37,954 nt of DNA from Lyngbya aestuarii BL J (GCF_000478195.2 NZ_AUZM01000058.1:1-37954); one strand, 5' to 3'. Numbered from the stretch's first letter, positions 1 to 10,157 are shown. The notes: generated by a model not told the origin, from the letters alone. Translations and numbers: made by a program.

Positions 1-1
1 T

Positions 2-529
2 AACTTTCTGGAAAATGGTTCTAACCCTTTGATTTGTCGTTCTGCTCTCGACGATGTGGGAGATTTTGATGAGTCTCTGACAGGGGGACAAGATTGGGAT
101 TTATACTTGCGTTTAGCGGCTCGTTATCTGTTTGTCAATGTTCCGGCTGTCCAGATATTTTACCGCATTCGCAGTAACTCAATATCTTCTCATACTACTC
201 GCCAAGAACAACAAGTTGTGAAAGTCTTAAACCGGGCTTTTTCGCAAGCTCCCGCCAGCCTACAACCGTTAAAGCGAAAAAGTTTGGCTCTTGTTTATAA
301 GTATCTTGTGTGCAGAACCCTTGACCTTTTACCAAATCGTTCTAACGGTTGGAAAGCTTTACGACTAATCATGATTTATATTGGCTACGAACCCCAACGA
401 GTCAAACAGTCGAAGTTGATTTTCATTCTTTTACTCAAAAGTATTGGTTTGATCCTAACCCCTCAATTTCCCCAACTCCTCCAACAACTCAAACGTCTCA
501 TTCACTCAGAAGTTCATGCTTCGGGTTGA
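2..529 (+). CDS. Family 2 glycosyltransferase, C-terminal part (5' end outside window)
   Basis: The reading frame is open from base 2 and has no convincing start, so this is the 3' end of a gene entering from the left. The first visible residues contain [11 protein letters not shown], the acidic (E/Q)DxDLxLR element that follows the acceptor site in GT-A fold family 2 glycosyltransferases. The remaining 120 residues are basic and partly hydrophobic, as in the C-terminal tails of such enzymes. The family transfers sugars from nucleotide-sugar donors to polysaccharide or glycolipid acceptors at the cytoplasmic membrane; the substrate cannot be told from this fragment. It converges with clpB and the two coding regions overlap by 16 bp. 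A TTG at 29 is an artificial start. Confidence 0.75.
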   Translation, partial: NFLENGSNPLICRSALDDVGDFDESLTGGQDWDLYLRLAARYLFVNVPAVQIFYRIRSNSISSHTTRQEQQVVKVLNRAFSQAPASLQPLKRKSLALVYKYLVCRTLDLLPNRSNGWKALRLIMIYIGYEPQRVKQSKLIFILLLKSIGLILTPQFPQLLQQLKRLIHSEVHASG

Positions 530-3300
530 ATTGTTGTGGAAATTGCCGTTAACTGAGAGGGAAGTTTTTCTTCTTTTTCAGAGCTTTTGGGTTGACTGGT
601 AAAAGACAAACCTTCCTCTAAACGATCAATATAAATCGTATCTCCAGCCACATACTTTTGTTCTAATAATAAATTCGCAATCGGATTTTCTAACTCCCGT
701 TGAATGGCTCGTTTTAACGGTCTCGCTCCATAGACTGGATCGTACCCCACTTCTGCAATATAATTCATTGCCTCTGGAGACAACACCAAACTAATTTTTT
801 GATCGACTAATAACCGCATCAGTCGCTTGACTTGAATCCCGACAATATGACGCAATTCTGACTTATTCAAAGCATGGAATAGAATGGTTTCATCGACTCG
901 ATTGAGAAATTCCGGGCGGAAATGCGATCGCAAAGCACCTATCACCCGACGGTACATTTCTTCATACCGAGAGTCATCTCCGGCGACATCAAGAATGTAT
1001 TCACCCCCAATATTACTCGTCATCACAATGACTGTATTGCGGAAATCGACTTTCCGTCCGTGAGAGTCCGTAATCCGGCCATCATCGAGGACTTGTAAGA
1101 GGATATTAAAGACATCGGGATGGGCTTTTTCCACCTCATCAAACAGAATTACAGAGTAAGGATGACGGCGCACGGCTTCGGAAAGTTGACCGCCTTCATC
1201 GTAGCCAATATATCCTGGAGGCGCCCCGACTAACCGGGAAACGGCGTGTTTTTCCATATATTCGGACATATCAATCCGAATTAAGGAGTCTTCGCTGTCA
1301 AACAGAAACTCGGCTAAGGCTCGGGCTAACTCAGTTTTTCCGACCCCTGTCGGCCCCATAAACAGGAACGAACCGATGGGACGGCTGGGATCTTTCATTC
1401 CGGCTCTCGCGCGTCTAATTGCGGCAGAAACGGCGGCTACGGCTTCTTTTTGTCCGATGACTCGTTGATGCAGATGGCTTTCGAGTTGCAGGAGTTTTTG
1501 GCGTTCAGACTCTAACAATCGGTTAACGGGAATTCCAGTCCACTTGGCAACAATTGCGGCGATATCAGCTTCGGTGACTTGTTCTCGCAGCAGGGTTGAC
1601 CCTTGAGACTGTAATTTCAGCAGTTCGGCTTCTTTGGCTTCGCGATCGCGATGAACGGCTTCTAACCTGCCATATTTTAACTGTGCGGCTTTATTGAGAT
1701 CATAATCTCGTTCAGCTTGTTCGATTTGAACGCGCAGCTTTTCTTCTTCTTCTTTGAGGGTATTAATTCCGTCGAGTAACTCTTTTTCAGATTTCCATTG
1801 CGAGGATAATTTTTCTTGCTTGAGTTTCAGGTTTTCAATTTCTTGTTTAATCCGTTCTAAGCGGACACTCACGCCCACATCGGCTTTGTGAAGTGCATCT
1901 CCATTTGTTGCATCACTTTCGCTTTCAATGGAGAGTTTTTCCATTTCCAGCTGCATGATCCGCCGATCTATTTGTTCGAGTTCGACAGGTTTGGAGGTAA
2001 TCTCCATTTTCAGTTGGGCTGCGGCTTCATCGACTAAATCAATGGCTTTATCGGGTAGAAAGCGATCGCTAATATAACGACTAGAAAGCATCGCTGCTGC
2101 TACTAAAGCAGAGTCAGTAATTTTAACGCCGTGATGACGTTCGTAGCGGTCTTTGAGTCCTCGCAGAATAGAAATCGTATCTTCCGGGGAAGGCTGATCG
2201 ACGTAAACCTGTTGGAAGCGTCGTTCTAAAGCCGCATCTTTTTCGATATGTTTGCGATATTCATCGAGGGTTGTTGCCCCGATACAGCGCAATTCGCCCC
2301 GTGCTAACATCGGTTTGAGTAAATTTCCGGCATCCGTCCCCGATCCTCCGGTACTGCCTCCAGCACCAGCACCGACAACGGTATGCAGTTCGTCGATAAA
2401 GAGGACAATTTGTCCGTCGGAGTGGGTAACTTCTCGTAAAACTGAGCGTAATCGTTCTTCAAATTCGCCTCGATATTTAGCCCCGGCGATTAAACTCCCC
2501 ATATCCAGGGAAATTAACTGACGATTTTTGAGAGATTCGGGAACGTCTCCGTTAACGATTCGTTGGGCGAGTCCCTCTGCGATCGCTGTTTTTCCGACTC
2601 CGGGTTCTCCAATTAACACAGGGTTGTTTTTGGTGCGCCGAGACAGACAACTGACAACTCGACGAATTTCTTCATCCCGACCAATAACGGGGTCGAGTTT
2701 TCCGGCTTTGGCTTGTTCGGTGAGGTCGCGCCCATAGCGTTTGAGGGCATCATAACCCGTTTCGGGGTTCTGTGTTTCGACTTTGGCACTGCCCCGAGTG
2801 GCTTTGATGGCGTCTTCTAGTTTTTTACGCCCGGCGACGGTGGGAGGACGAGCGGATGTGCGTTGCTGCATTCCTGGGCGACCTGGGCGCGTGGGGGGTT
2901 GTTGTTGTCCTCCGTCACCGAGAAGACGACGCCCAATTCGTTCATCGTCTGCAAAAGCCAGCAAAAGGTGTTCGACGGAGATAAACTCATCTTCCCAAGT
3001 TTCTCGGGTTTGTTCGGCGATGTCGAGTAATACATCTAACCCACGACCCAGGTAAAGATGATCGATTTTACCGACTCGGGGCTGACGTTTGGTATGGGCT
3101 TCGAGTTGTTGGGTGATATTTTCTGGGTCTACTCCTGCTCGCTCTAGGATGTTTGTCGCGAGTCCATTTTGTTCGAGTAGAGCAATGATTAAATGTTCGA
3201 CTTCGAGTTGCTGATTTTGAAAACGACGAGCCACATCCTGGGATTTAACGATCGCTTCCCAGGCTTTATCTGTAAATTTGCTCGGATCAGTCGGTTGCAT
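514..3300 (-). CDS. clpB: ClpB-type AAA+ disaggregase
   Basis: This 928-residue Hsp100 chaperone is a hexameric ATPase that works with DnaK to pull polypeptides out of aggregates. Order of parts: a Clp N-domain (about 1-128); a Pro/Gly/Gln-rich linker (129-156); AAA-1 with Walker A GEPGVGKT (231-238), Walker B (298-304) and pore loop GAKYRGEFE (Tyr276); a coiled-coil middle domain (about 430-560), which marks ClpB rather than ClpC or ClpA; AAA-2 with Walker A GPTGVGKT (649-656), pore loop GYIGYDEGG (696-704) and Walker B (717-722); and a low-complexity tail after about residue 890. It is longer than E. coli ClpB (857 aa) because of the linker and tail. Cyanobacteria often carry two ClpB paralogues; which one this is cannot be settled here. 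No CIRCE-like operator is visible upstream. Confidence 0.96.
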   Translation of the reverse strand: MQPTDPSKFTDKAWEAIVKSQDVARRFQNQQLEVEHLIIALLEQNGLATNILERAGVDPENITQQLEAHTKRQPRVGKIDHLYLGRGLDVLLDIAEQTRETWEDEFISVEHLLLAFADDERIGRRLLGDGGQQQPPTRPGRPGMQQRTSARPPTVAGRKKLEDAIKATRGSAKVETQNPETGYDALKRYGRDLTEQAKAGKLDPVIGRDEEIRRVVSCLSRRTKNNPVLIGEPGVGKTAIAEGLAQRIVNGDVPESLKNRQLISLDMGSLIAGAKYRGEFEERLRSVLREVTHSDGQIVLFIDELHTVVGAGAGGSTGGSGTDAGNLLKPMLARGELRCIGATTLDEYRKHIEKDAALERRFQQVYVDQPSPEDTISILRGLKDRYERHHGVKITDSALVAAAMLSSRYISDRFLPDKAIDLVDEAAAQLKMEITSKPVELEQIDRRIMQLEMEKLSIESESDATNGDALHKADVGVSVRLERIKQEIENLKLKQEKLSSQWKSEKELLDGINTLKEEEEKLRVQIEQAERDYDLNKAAQLKYGRLEAVHRDREAKEAELLKLQSQGSTLLREQVTEADIAAIVAKWTGIPVNRLLESERQKLLQLESHLHQRVIGQKEAVAAVSAAIRRARAGMKDPSRPIGSFLFMGPTGVGKTELARALAEFLFDSEDSLIRIDMSEYMEKHAVSRLVGAPPGYIGYDEGGQLSEAVRRHPYSVILFDEVEKAHPDVFNILLQVLDDGRITDSHGRKVDFRNTVIVMTSNIGGEYILDVAGDDSRYEEMYRRVIGALRSHFRPEFLNRVDETILFHALNKSELRHIVGIQVKRLMRLLVDQKISLVLSPEAMNYIAEVGYDPVYGARPLKRAIQRELENPIANLLLEQKYVAGDTIYIDRLEEGLSFTSQPKSSEKEEKLPSQLTAISTTIQPEA

Positions 3301-3437
3301 CTTGCGATTTTAAGTTGGGGGTTTGGAATTGAAACAGGAATGTTTGGGATAGAAGCAGGACAATTTCAGAATTGACTGCTGGTTCAGATGGCGTTAGGGC
3401 TTACTGCTGTTTGTTCTCCTACTTCTATCATTTTTTG

Positions 3438-3866
3438 TTAGTTTGCAGCAGTTGCGGTTTCTTTTTCTTGGGTGCTGCTATGAGTGCTGAGTTGAATTAG
3501 TTCTATCTTATAACCATCGGGGTCTTGTACGAAGGCAATCACGGTAGAACCATGTTTCATTGGGCCGGGTTCACGGGTTACTTTACCCCCTGCGGCTTTA
3601 ATTTGGTCACAGGTGCCGTAGATATCGTCTACTCCTAAAGCAATATGGCCGTATCCATCCCCGATGTCATAATGATCGGTGCCCCAGTTGTAGGTTAACT
3701 CAATCACGGAGTGATCGGCTTCATCACCATAACCGACGAATGCTAGCGTAAATTCTCCGCCGGGATAGTCTTTCTGGCGATAAAGCTTCATTCCGAGAAG
3801 ATCACAGTAAAACTTTTTAGATTCTTCTAGGTTGCCGACTCGCAACATGGTATGTAATAGTCTCAT
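3438..3866 (-). CDS. gloA: Lactoylglutathione lyase (glyoxalase I)
   Basis: Glyoxalase I isomerises the hemithioacetal of methylglyoxal and glutathione to S-lactoylglutathione. The 142-residue protein is one vicinal-oxygen-chelate unit made of two beta-alpha-beta-beta-beta modules. All four metal ligands sit at the same numbers as in the E. coli enzyme: His5, Glu56, His74 and Glu122. Motifs such as [12 protein letters not shown] and [14 protein letters not shown] are typical. The lack of the extra loop of the zinc-type human enzyme suggests the Ni/Co-activated bacterial class; that is inference from family knowledge. A Ser/Thr/Glu-rich tail of about 15 residues follows the domain. It lies upstream of clpB on the same strand with a 137-bp gap. 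Confidence 0.95.
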   Translation of the reverse strand: MRLLHTMLRVGNLEESKKFYCDLLGMKLYRQKDYPGGEFTLAFVGYGDEADHSVIELTYNWGTDHYDIGDGYGHIALGVDDIYGTCDQIKAAGGKVTREPGPMKHGSTVIAFVQDPDGYKIELIQLSTHSSTQEKETATAAN

Positions 3867-4098
3867 TACTTGTATTCACCTTTTTTATGTACCCTCACTG
3901 TTTATTTTAAAAGGATGTTTGCAACTTGGGCAGAGATTGGGGTTGGATTTTGCGATCGCTTTCCTCTGTATTCCCTGACCTTGAGGGGGTTGTCTTCGGT
4001 ATTTTAAGAGACGTTAAGCTGATCATCGGTTCATTATACCTCTTACAAAAGTCTGATATCTAACGTCATCGCCAGCTAGTATAGTTAGAAAAAGAGGG

Positions 4099-4235
4099 TC
4101 TACGAAACTGTAATCAACTTGAAACCATAAGAGTTCAAATGCTTGTGTGGAGTCAAACTAGAGACTTTTGACCCGAGGGTTAAGTTCGTAGAAAATCATG
4201 AGGAATTTAAGAATAAAACAGGGCGACCCTCCACA
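4099..4235. other. Possible structured RNA element (nested inverted repeats)
   Basis: Three perfect arm pairs are visible: TCTACGAA (4099-4106) with TTCGTAGA (4185-4192); GTCAAA (4152-4157) with TTTGAC (4167-4172); and TGTGGAG (4146-4152) with CTCCACA (4229-4235). The first two nest, while the third crosses the first, so not all can form together. This may be a small RNA or a decayed mobile repeat. No family is recognised. Confidence 0.25.
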
Positions 4236-4462
4236 TTAAGTCTAGAACATCAAGTTTGAATAACTCTAGAATATTTGCGAGAGTATAGAACTTACTTTCA
4301 ACTGGGGCAATCTTGGGGACATAACGAATCAAGAGTAGATCGCAGAATAACTCAAATATAGAACATTTTTATGACTTTAATTAATGCTGATAATTAAGCA
4401 CCCTAAATTTTATTTAAACTTTAAAATAAATCCCTCTAAATATATCTTTTTAATCTAATATT

Positions 4463-4495
4463 TATCCCCCTAAATCCCCCTTTAAAATAGGGATT
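4463..4495. repeat. C/T-rich dispersed repeat remnant
   Basis: Two successive ATCCCCCTAAA/TCCCCCTTT-like units followed by AAATAGGGATTT form an imperfect inverted repeat. This resembles the short CCCCCTAAATCCCCC repeats common between genes of filamentous cyanobacteria. It lies just downstream of mnmA and could help end its transcript, but there is no clean terminator T-run. Confidence 0.45.
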
Positions 4496-4527
4496 TTTAA
4501 GAGGATACCGCCTACTTTCTTTGATTA

Positions 4528-5586
4528 TTAACTACAAATTATTCCGCCACCTAAGACGATTTCTCCAGTGTACCAAACGGCGGCTTGACCGGGTGTAATT
4601 CCGAAGATGGGTTCATCAAAAATAAGTTTAACTTGTTGATCTTCTGCGGAATTTAACGGTACAACGGTAACAGGTTGGGGTTTGGCGCGATATCGAATTT
4701 GCACTTCGGCGCGAATGGGAGAAGTTGGCGGTGCCATTGATACCCAATTCACCCGTTTAATGATACACTCGGTTTGAGTTGCATTTTCGCGATCGCCAAC
4801 AATCACTAGATTTCGTCCGGCATCAATTCCAATCACATATAACGGGTTTGGTGCGGCAATTCCTAAACCTTTTCGCTGTCCGATGGTGTAGTGATGAATT
4901 CCTTCATGTTGACCCAACACTTTACCATTTTCATCAACAATATCGCCTGTTTTCCCAGTAATATATTTATCCAAAAACGCCCGCATTGAACCGTTGGCTT
5001 CAACCAAACACAAGTCTTGACTTTCCGGTTTTTCTGCCGTTTTTAGATTATATTGTGCCGCAATACGTCGGGTTTCACTTTTGAGAACTTCCCCTAATGG
5101 AAACACTACACCCGCCAGTAAATCTTGAGTTAAATCATACAAGAAATAGGACTGATCTTTACTGCGGTCAACCGCTCTTAATAATTGATAACGGTTATTT
5201 TGTTCATCATACCGAATTCTGGCATAGTGACCTGTGGCAATCAAATCAATTCCCAATTCTTCTTTGGCATACCGCAACATCGGGCCAAATTTTACGGTTT
5301 TATTACATTGAGAACAGGGTAAGGGGGTAATCCCGGCACTATACCCTTCAACCAAATAATCGACAATATGAGTTTGAAACAAATCTCGACTGTCAACGAT
5401 ATGATGGGGAACGCCTAACTGTTCGCAGATAAAGGCTGCATCTACCATTCCTTCAGAACAGCATTGACCTTTTCCTTTCATTAACCATAGCGTTAACCCG
5501 ACCACTTCATAGTCTTGGTGGTGCAAAATAGCGGCGGTGGTTGAACTGTCAACTCCTCCGGATAAACCGACAACGACTTTTTTCAT
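4528..5586 (-). CDS. mnmA: tRNA-specific 2-thiouridylase MnmA
   Basis: MnmA adds sulfur to U34 of the tRNAs for Lys, Glu and Gln, activating the base with ATP. The 352-residue protein has the PP-loop SGGVDSS at 9-15, the conserved GHYAR at 119-123 and a KDQSYFL motif near 143. The catalytic pair is Cys94 (in CSQCNK) and Cys193 (in SQDLCLV), matching Cys102 and Cys199 of E. coli. An additional CC pair at 42-43 and Cys91 are also present. The C-terminal part from about 205 is the central and beta-barrel region that holds tRNA. Length is normal. The start ATG gives [11 protein letters not shown], as expected. It reads alone on the minus strand, divergent from the secreted protein gene at 5673. 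Confidence 0.96.
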   Translation of the reverse strand: MKKVVVGLSGGVDSSTTAAILHHQDYEVVGLTLWLMKGKGQCCSEGMVDAAFICEQLGVPHHIVDSRDLFQTHIVDYLVEGYSAGITPLPCSQCNKTVKFGPMLRYAKEELGIDLIATGHYARIRYDEQNNRYQLLRAVDRSKDQSYFLYDLTQDLLAGVVFPLGEVLKSETRRIAAQYNLKTAEKPESQDLCLVEANGSMRAFLDKYITGKTGDIVDENGKVLGQHEGIHHYTIGQRKGLGIAAPNPLYVIGIDAGRNLVIVGDRENATQTECIIKRVNWVSMAPPTSPIRAEVQIRYRAKPQPVTVVPLNSAEDQQVKLIFDEPIFGITPGQAAVWYTGEIVLGGGIICS

Positions 5587-5659
5587 TGGATTAGGGGATA
5601 ATAAGCTGCTACTTTAGATTTACTTCTCTATAAATGATGGCATTAATACGTTCAGTTCT

Positions 5660-5665
5660 GGAGGA
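5660..5665 (+). promoter_or_regulatory. Shine-Dalgarno deciding the start at 5673
   Basis: GGAGGA is followed by a seven-base spacer and ATG. The upstream in-frame ATG at 5634 has no comparable site, and the shorter protein begins close to a normal signal peptide. Confidence 0.7.
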
Positions 5666-5672
5666 ACCGAGA

Positions 5673-6656
5673 ATGTCTGTAACTTCTATGATAATACACA
5701 AAAACTACAAATTGGGGACTTTGCCGAGATTGCAAACCCCGCTAACCTTGATTTTGCTGCTGTTGGGGACTTGTATAACGGCGATTTCTCCAGGGTTCGC
5801 CCAGGAAGAACGTTATGGAGTGTATGTTAACAGTGATAGTGTCTTTTTGCTGGAAGTGGTTCAACAGGTACAACCGGGCGCTGTCATTCGCAGATATAGA
5901 AATCGCAGAATTATCGATGCGGGGATTTATTTTAGAGAGAGTGAAGCCGAAAGAGTGGTTGAAGATTTACAGGCTGTCGGTGTAGACGCCCAAATTACAG
6001 ACTTTGAGGATGAAAAAGAGTTTACCGGTATTATTACTGCTTTTCCGCCTGTTGTTTCGTTACCGACTGAAGAAGAAGAACCCATAAAAACCAATATTCC
6101 GCCGATTTATGTTTTTCCAGAGGGGAGTTTGGGTTTATATCAAGTGTTTGTGAGTCTGAATGATGCGGCGTTATTTGAAGTTCTTAAAGTCGCACCCTAT
6201 GCTGAGGTGAAAGAATATCAAGGTAAACTGATTATTCAAGCCGGAAGTTTTCTAAACTTAGGAAATGCTCAACAATTGGTGGATGAGTTAACCTGGAGGG
6301 GAATTTCCTCAGAAATTATTCAAAGTTTACGAGAATTACAACTTTGGGTAGCAATTCAACCTGAAATTCCGACGACACAAGTAACTTCGACACCTGCGAA
6401 TCCGGGTGGGGGTTATGGGTTATCGCAGACGAATCGTTATTTTGTGTTAATTCCGACTCAACCTGCTGATTTAAACATTGTCGCTAATGATGTCGTTGCT
6501 TTGGGTGCGCCCGAACAAAGTGTGATTGTTCAAGACTTAGAAGTTGACCCGTTTGTAGCGGTGGGGCCATTTTCAAGTGAGACTCTAGCCGAAGAATGGG
6601 AAAGTTATTTTATTGATGCGGGAATTCCGGGGGCGCAGGTTTATTTTGGCAAGTAA
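5673..6656 (+). CDS. Secreted protein with three SPOR-like units
   Basis: I take the ATG at 5673 rather than the one at 5634, because a strong Shine-Dalgarno GGAGGA (5660-5665) lies seven bases before it; the product is then 327 residues. The N-terminus has basic residues, a Leu-rich hydrophobic core and an AQEE-like cleavage site, so it should be exported. Three repeated segments of about 70 residues follow, each with a beta-strand, a helix and an 'AGSF/AGPF'-like strand: YGVYVNSDS..., YQVFVSLND... and YFVLIPTQP.... They resemble SPOR (peptidoglycan-binding) folds, with the phrases IIQAGSF and VAVGPFSS closest to the SPOR signature. The assignment to SPOR is an inference from pattern. The likely place is periplasm or cell wall. 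Confidence 0.7.
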   Translation: MSVTSMIIHKNYKLGTLPRLQTPLTLILLLLGTCITAISPGFAQEERYGVYVNSDSVFLLEVVQQVQPGAVIRRYRNRRIIDAGIYFRESEAERVVEDLQAVGVDAQITDFEDEKEFTGIITAFPPVVSLPTEEEEPIKTNIPPIYVFPEGSLGLYQVFVSLNDAALFEVLKVAPYAEVKEYQGKLIIQAGSFLNLGNAQQLVDELTWRGISSEIIQSLRELQLWVAIQPEIPTTQVTSTPANPGGGYGLSQTNRYFVLIPTQPADLNIVANDVVALGAPEQSVIVQDLEVDPFVAVGPFSSETLAEEWESYFIDAGIPGAQVYFGK

Positions 6657-6777
6657 AATCTGACCTTAAATTCAAAAAAAGTGTTAAAAAAAGGCAGAAG
6701 ATAGAAGTCAGAAATTAAAAGTTTTTTCTATCTCCCTATCTCCTTAATATTACTGAAGACACCGAGGAAAATGAATC

Positions 6778-8349
6778 ATGTTTACCCGTCAAAATAGAAC
6801 CGAAATTCAACATTTTGTTGTCACAGCCAAACAAATGCAGGCGATAGAATCTCGTATCTTTGATGCGGGAATGCCTGTAGCCGCGTTAATGGAAAAAGTT
6901 GCTGGACGGATTACCGAAGGTATTCTCAGCAAAATTAAGTCAATTTCGGTGACTTCAATTGGCGTTTTAGTCGGGCCTGGTCATAACGGGGGGGATGCGT
7001 TAGTTGTTGCCAGAGAATTGCACTTTTTAGGATATTCTGTGGTAATTTGTTGTCCGTTTTCTAAACAGAAAGAACTGACTCAATCTCATTTTAAGTATAT
7101 CACAAGTTTAGGGATTTCGATTAATAAAAATATGGAATCCTTGCAACACTGTGAGGTAATTATTGATGGAATGTTTGGGTTTGGTTTAGAACGTCCGATT
7201 ACCGATGAATTGGCCGAAGGAGTTAACCAGATTAATGCTGGGAACAAGCAGATTTTGAGTATTGATTTACCGTCGGGAATTCACACCGATACCGGGGAAG
7301 TTTTAGGAACAGCTATTCACGCCACTTATACGTTTTGTTTGGGGTTGTGGAAGTTGGCTTTCTTACAAGATTCAGCATTAGATTATCTCGGAGAAGTTGA
7401 ACTGATTGACTTTGATATTCCGTTAGCAGATATTGAGGCAATTTTAGGTCAAACTCCAGAATTTCGCCGAATTACACCTGAAAATGCGATGGCTGATTTA
7501 CCGCTTCCGCGTCCTCTTGCAACTCATAAATACAAAAACGGTAACTTACTAATTGTTGCAGGTTCTCATCGTTATACCGGGGCGGCAATTTTAGCCGGTT
7601 TAGGCGCCAGGGCGTCGGGTGTGGGAATGCTATCAATTGCGGTACCGAACTCGATTAAACCGCTATTAAGTACCCAACTTCCTGAAGCATTAATTATTGG
7701 GTGTCCAGAAACAGAAGACGGGGCAATTTTAGATTTTCCCTCTAATTTTAGTTTAGATCAATTTGATGCGATCGCCTGCGGTCCCGGTTTAACCCAATCG
7801 GCAACTACCCTTGTACAATTGATTTTAGAGTGTAATCGACCTTTAATTTTAGATGCGGATGGTTTAAATATTTTAGCCCAACTGAATCCCATTTTAACGC
7901 TATCTCAACGACAAGCTGCAACGATTATTACCCCTCATCCGGGTGAGTTTAAACGGCTATTTCCTGAGTTGGCTGAGGAGTTAAGCAATCATGTTTTTGT
8001 GACTCAAAAAGCTGCCCAACAAAGTCAAAGTATTGTAGTTTTAAAAGGCGCGAAAGTTTGTATCGGAACAGCGAACACCGTTTGGATTAATCCTGAAAGT
8101 ACACCTGCATTAGCCAGGGGCGGAAGTGGAGATGTTTTAACCGGATTATTAGGGGGGTTATTAGCCGCAGTCGTGTTAAATCAAACTCCCATTGATGCTA
8201 TCGTGAAAACAGCGGTTTGGTGGCACGCCCAAGCGGGTATTCAAGCCGCAAAAGACAAAACAGAATTAGGGGTTGATGCGTTGACCTTAACTCAGTATTT
8301 GAATCTCAACCCAATTCAATCTCGTTTTTTGAACAAATCTCACCCTTAA
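6778..8349 (+). CDS. nnr: Bifunctional NAD(P)H-hydrate epimerase / ADP-dependent dehydratase
   Basis: This enzyme repairs hydrated NADH and NADPH: the N-terminal YjeF_N domain equilibrates the epimers and the C-terminal ribokinase-like domain dehydrates the S form with ADP. The 523 residues fit the fused form. The epimerase half (about 14-220) shows the nucleotide loop GPGHNGGDA (66-74) and SIDLPSGI. The dehydratase half (about 235-515) shows CGPGLTQS, LDADGLNIL, ITPHPGEF and the ATP/ADP-site motif GGSGDVLTG from residue 448. The start ATG is preceded by GAGGA at 6764-6768. A 120-bp spacer separates it from the SPOR-like gene. Confidence 0.95.
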   Translation: MFTRQNRTEIQHFVVTAKQMQAIESRIFDAGMPVAALMEKVAGRITEGILSKIKSISVTSIGVLVGPGHNGGDALVVARELHFLGYSVVICCPFSKQKELTQSHFKYITSLGISINKNMESLQHCEVIIDGMFGFGLERPITDELAEGVNQINAGNKQILSIDLPSGIHTDTGEVLGTAIHATYTFCLGLWKLAFLQDSALDYLGEVELIDFDIPLADIEAILGQTPEFRRITPENAMADLPLPRPLATHKYKNGNLLIVAGSHRYTGAAILAGLGARASGVGMLSIAVPNSIKPLLSTQLPEALIIGCPETEDGAILDFPSNFSLDQFDAIACGPGLTQSATTLVQLILECNRPLILDADGLNILAQLNPILTLSQRQAATIITPHPGEFKRLFPELAEELSNHVFVTQKAAQQSQSIVVLKGAKVCIGTANTVWINPESTPALARGGSGDVLTGLLGGLLAAVVLNQTPIDAIVKTAVWWHAQAGIQAAKDKTELGVDALTLTQYLNLNPIQSRFLNKSHP

Positions 8350-8425
8350 GGTGATAAAATTTGAGTTTAAACTGATTGTCTACTCTCTTGTCTTTCTGGT
8401 TTGATTAGCGTCTAATTTAACTCCC

Positions 8426-9163
8426 ATGAAACTCAGAATTATCAACAATACTGTTTTTAAAGATCGACCGATTCAATCGGAACTAATTGCTTACAACCGA
8501 AAAATCTCAGCTTATGCGGGGACAGAATTTGAGATTGAAAGTTATGATTTCGTCAATAATAACCACTATAAAATTATCTTTATTAGTCCTTTACCTCGCA
8601 ATCAAAATCTTTGGTATGTATTCTGTGATCATGTCGAAATTATTGATGATAATAATCCGATCAAAAACACTCAACCCGACTTAACTAATCCCTCTGACCG
8701 TGATAAACTTTATACCTCATCTGGGTGGAGATGGCCGATGAGAGGAACCAGTATGGGGTCAAGAACAGAGTTTGGTTACGCCCGAGGACGCTTACACGCA
8801 GGGGTTGATATTGGTGGCTACACTCCCGATGAATGTTTTGCAGCGAGTGATGGTGTCGTGACTTATGTTAAAAGAGATACCAGTGGGCTGAATGGTCGTA
8901 TGATTGAAATTATCCGTCCTGATGGTTGGAAACACATTTATTTACACTTAAGATCTATTTTCGTTGAACTCAATCAAAACATAGAACCCAGTCAATTAAT
9001 TGCAATTCGAGGCGGTTCGGGATTTGGTTCAGAAGGGTTAGAAATTGATGGCGGGGGCTATTCAATTCACCTACATTTTGAAATTCATAACCCAGACGGA
9101 ACCCCTGTTAATCCTCGTTTGTATTTACCCAAAGATGGCAGTGTCCCCAATTTAGGATATTAA
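8426..9163 (+). CDS. M23 (LytM-type) peptidase with N-terminal SH3-like module
   Basis: This is a zinc metallopeptidase domain of the lysostaphin/LytM class, which cuts peptidoglycan cross-bridges. Zinc ligands are visible as HAGVD (His124, Asp128) and HLHFE (His215, His217), with His174 as the other active-site histidine; WPMRGT at 103 opens the domain. Residues 1-75 form a module with INNTVFKDRPIQ and a later 'HYK' strand that matches the repeats of the C39-like protein at 12175-14811 (TVFKKRPVD). There is no signal peptide, which is odd for a wall-acting enzyme; export may use another route, or the start may be mis-set, although no upstream in-frame extension is evident. It follows nnr by 76 bp and may be co-transcribed. 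Confidence 0.85.
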   Translation: MKLRIINNTVFKDRPIQSELIAYNRKISAYAGTEFEIESYDFVNNNHYKIIFISPLPRNQNLWYVFCDHVEIIDDNNPIKNTQPDLTNPSDRDKLYTSSGWRWPMRGTSMGSRTEFGYARGRLHAGVDIGGYTPDECFAASDGVVTYVKRDTSGLNGRMIEIIRPDGWKHIYLHLRSIFVELNQNIEPSQLIAIRGGSGFGSEGLEIDGGGYSIHLHFEIHNPDGTPVNPRLYLPKDGSVPNLGY

Positions 9164-9222
9164 TTATAACGGATGAGTTGATTTGGGGGTTTTGAGGTTA
9201 ATGCTTTGGAAAACAGATGGGT

Positions 9223-9681
9223 TTATGTGGAGTGTTCTAAGTTGAGGAGTTCTTGTTTTTGTTCTAGAAAATCGAGTAAAATTTTTTGATGAGGACGACC
9301 TAATAATCTCTCCATTTTAGCGTTTTGAGAGTAGGCTTGACCCTGGCGAATTTGTTCAGGGGTGATTAATCCCAAATCCCACCCTTCATTGAGAACTAAT
9401 TGACTTCTCTCAACCGTTAAAGGGGCGTAAAAAACATGACGAATGACTGTTGTTTCTTGATAACAGTGAAAGGCTAAAACTTCAGACAGTTCATAGCCAA
9501 TTTCTTCAATAACTTCTCGTTTGACTGCGATTTCTGGCGTTTCTCCCGGTTCGATGTGACCCCCAAATAAACCCCAAACACCCGGATAGACAATACTCGG
9601 AATATCATCTCGTAATTGCATTAAAAATTGACCTTCGCGGTACAAAATCGCTAGGGAAACAGAAACAGGTGAGTTTGTCAT
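9223..9681 (-). CDS. Nudix hydrolase
   Basis: Nudix enzymes hydrolyse nucleoside diphosphates linked to another group. The 152-residue protein carries a perfect Nudix box from Gly41 to Tyr63: G-x5-E-x7-REVIEEIGY. The phrase PGVWGLFGGHIEPGE just before it is typical of the family. Substrate cannot be inferred. The ATG shares the ATGA overlap (9678-9681) with the stop of the upstream lipoprotein gene, so translation is probably coupled. Confidence 0.9.
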   Translation of the reverse strand: MTNSPVSVSLAILYREGQFLMQLRDDIPSIVYPGVWGLFGGHIEPGETPEIAVKREVIEEIGYELSEVLAFHCYQETTVIRHVFYAPLTVERSQLVLNEGWDLGLITPEQIRQGQAYSQNAKMERLLGRPHQKILLDFLEQKQELLNLEHST

Positions 9682-10157
9682 TCTTTGTCATCCACAACTT
9701 CTTCAGACTGGGGAGTTGGGGGTTGGGCGGGTTCTTTCTCCCCGTTTTCAGGGGTCGGTTCTTGAATGCGTTCGAGTTCTTGGAGATAAACCCCACCAAT
9801 GTCTTCTCCTTGAAGTTCTTTGAGGGTAATTGTCTCATAATTCACTTTACCCCGAACCAATATTTCCTGTCCCTCTTTTGGTAAGTTGTCAGTGCTAAAA
9901 ACCCAAACTGTACCTGTGTTATCCTGAAGCTGATAGGCGCCGGCACCGATAAAGGGCGCAAGACTTTCTACCGTTCCTTTAATATAAACTTTTGTCTCCG
10001 CTTTGCGTTTTTCGAGATTTTTAATTGGAGTAACATTCAGATTCAGTTTAGCCGTTGAAGTCGCCAACTTTTCGCAGCCAAACAGCAACGGTGTTAGACA
10101 AAATAACATAACGATGGGAAACACCTGAACTAATTTAGGCTGAGTTGCAGTAGTCAT
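9678..10157 (-). CDS. Lipoprotein with OB-fold-like domain
   Basis: A lipobox (LLFGC, Cys28) after a hydrophobic N-terminus marks a lipid-anchored exported protein of 159 residues. Residues about 50-130 (KVYIKGTVESLAPF, YQLQDNTGTVWVF, EILVRGKV) have the strand pattern of bacterial OB folds, in which 'QLQD.TG..WV' is characteristic. The tail after 133 is rich in Pro, Glu and Gln and probably disordered. The function is unknown. It precedes the Nudix gene with a four-base overlap and is divergent from folD. Confidence 0.75.
   Translation of the reverse strand: MTTATQPKLVQVFPIVMLFCLTPLLFGCEKLATSTAKLNLNVTPIKNLEKRKAETKVYIKGTVESLAPFIGAGAYQLQDNTGTVWVFSTDNLPKEGQEILVRGKVNYETITLKELQGEDIGGVYLQELERIQEPTPENGEKEPAQPPTPQSEEVVDDKE

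Larger units (their letters stand above)
3867..4527. other. 660-bp gene-free gap with inverted repeats
   Basis: I see no credible coding region here. The stretch holds a HIP1 site (3952-3959), several paired arms between 4099 and 4235 (separate entry), and an AT-rich part from 4370. A degraded copy of a C/T-rich dispersed repeat (ATCCCCCTAAATCCCCCTTT) lies at about 4463-4495. It must also contain the gloA promoter at the left side, but I cannot identify a clear -35/-10 pair. Confidence 0.5.

Noticed and set aside
3301-3437. CIRCE or other heat-shock operator before clpB
   Set aside because: No TTAGCACTC-N9-GAGTGCTAA-like inverted repeat was found.
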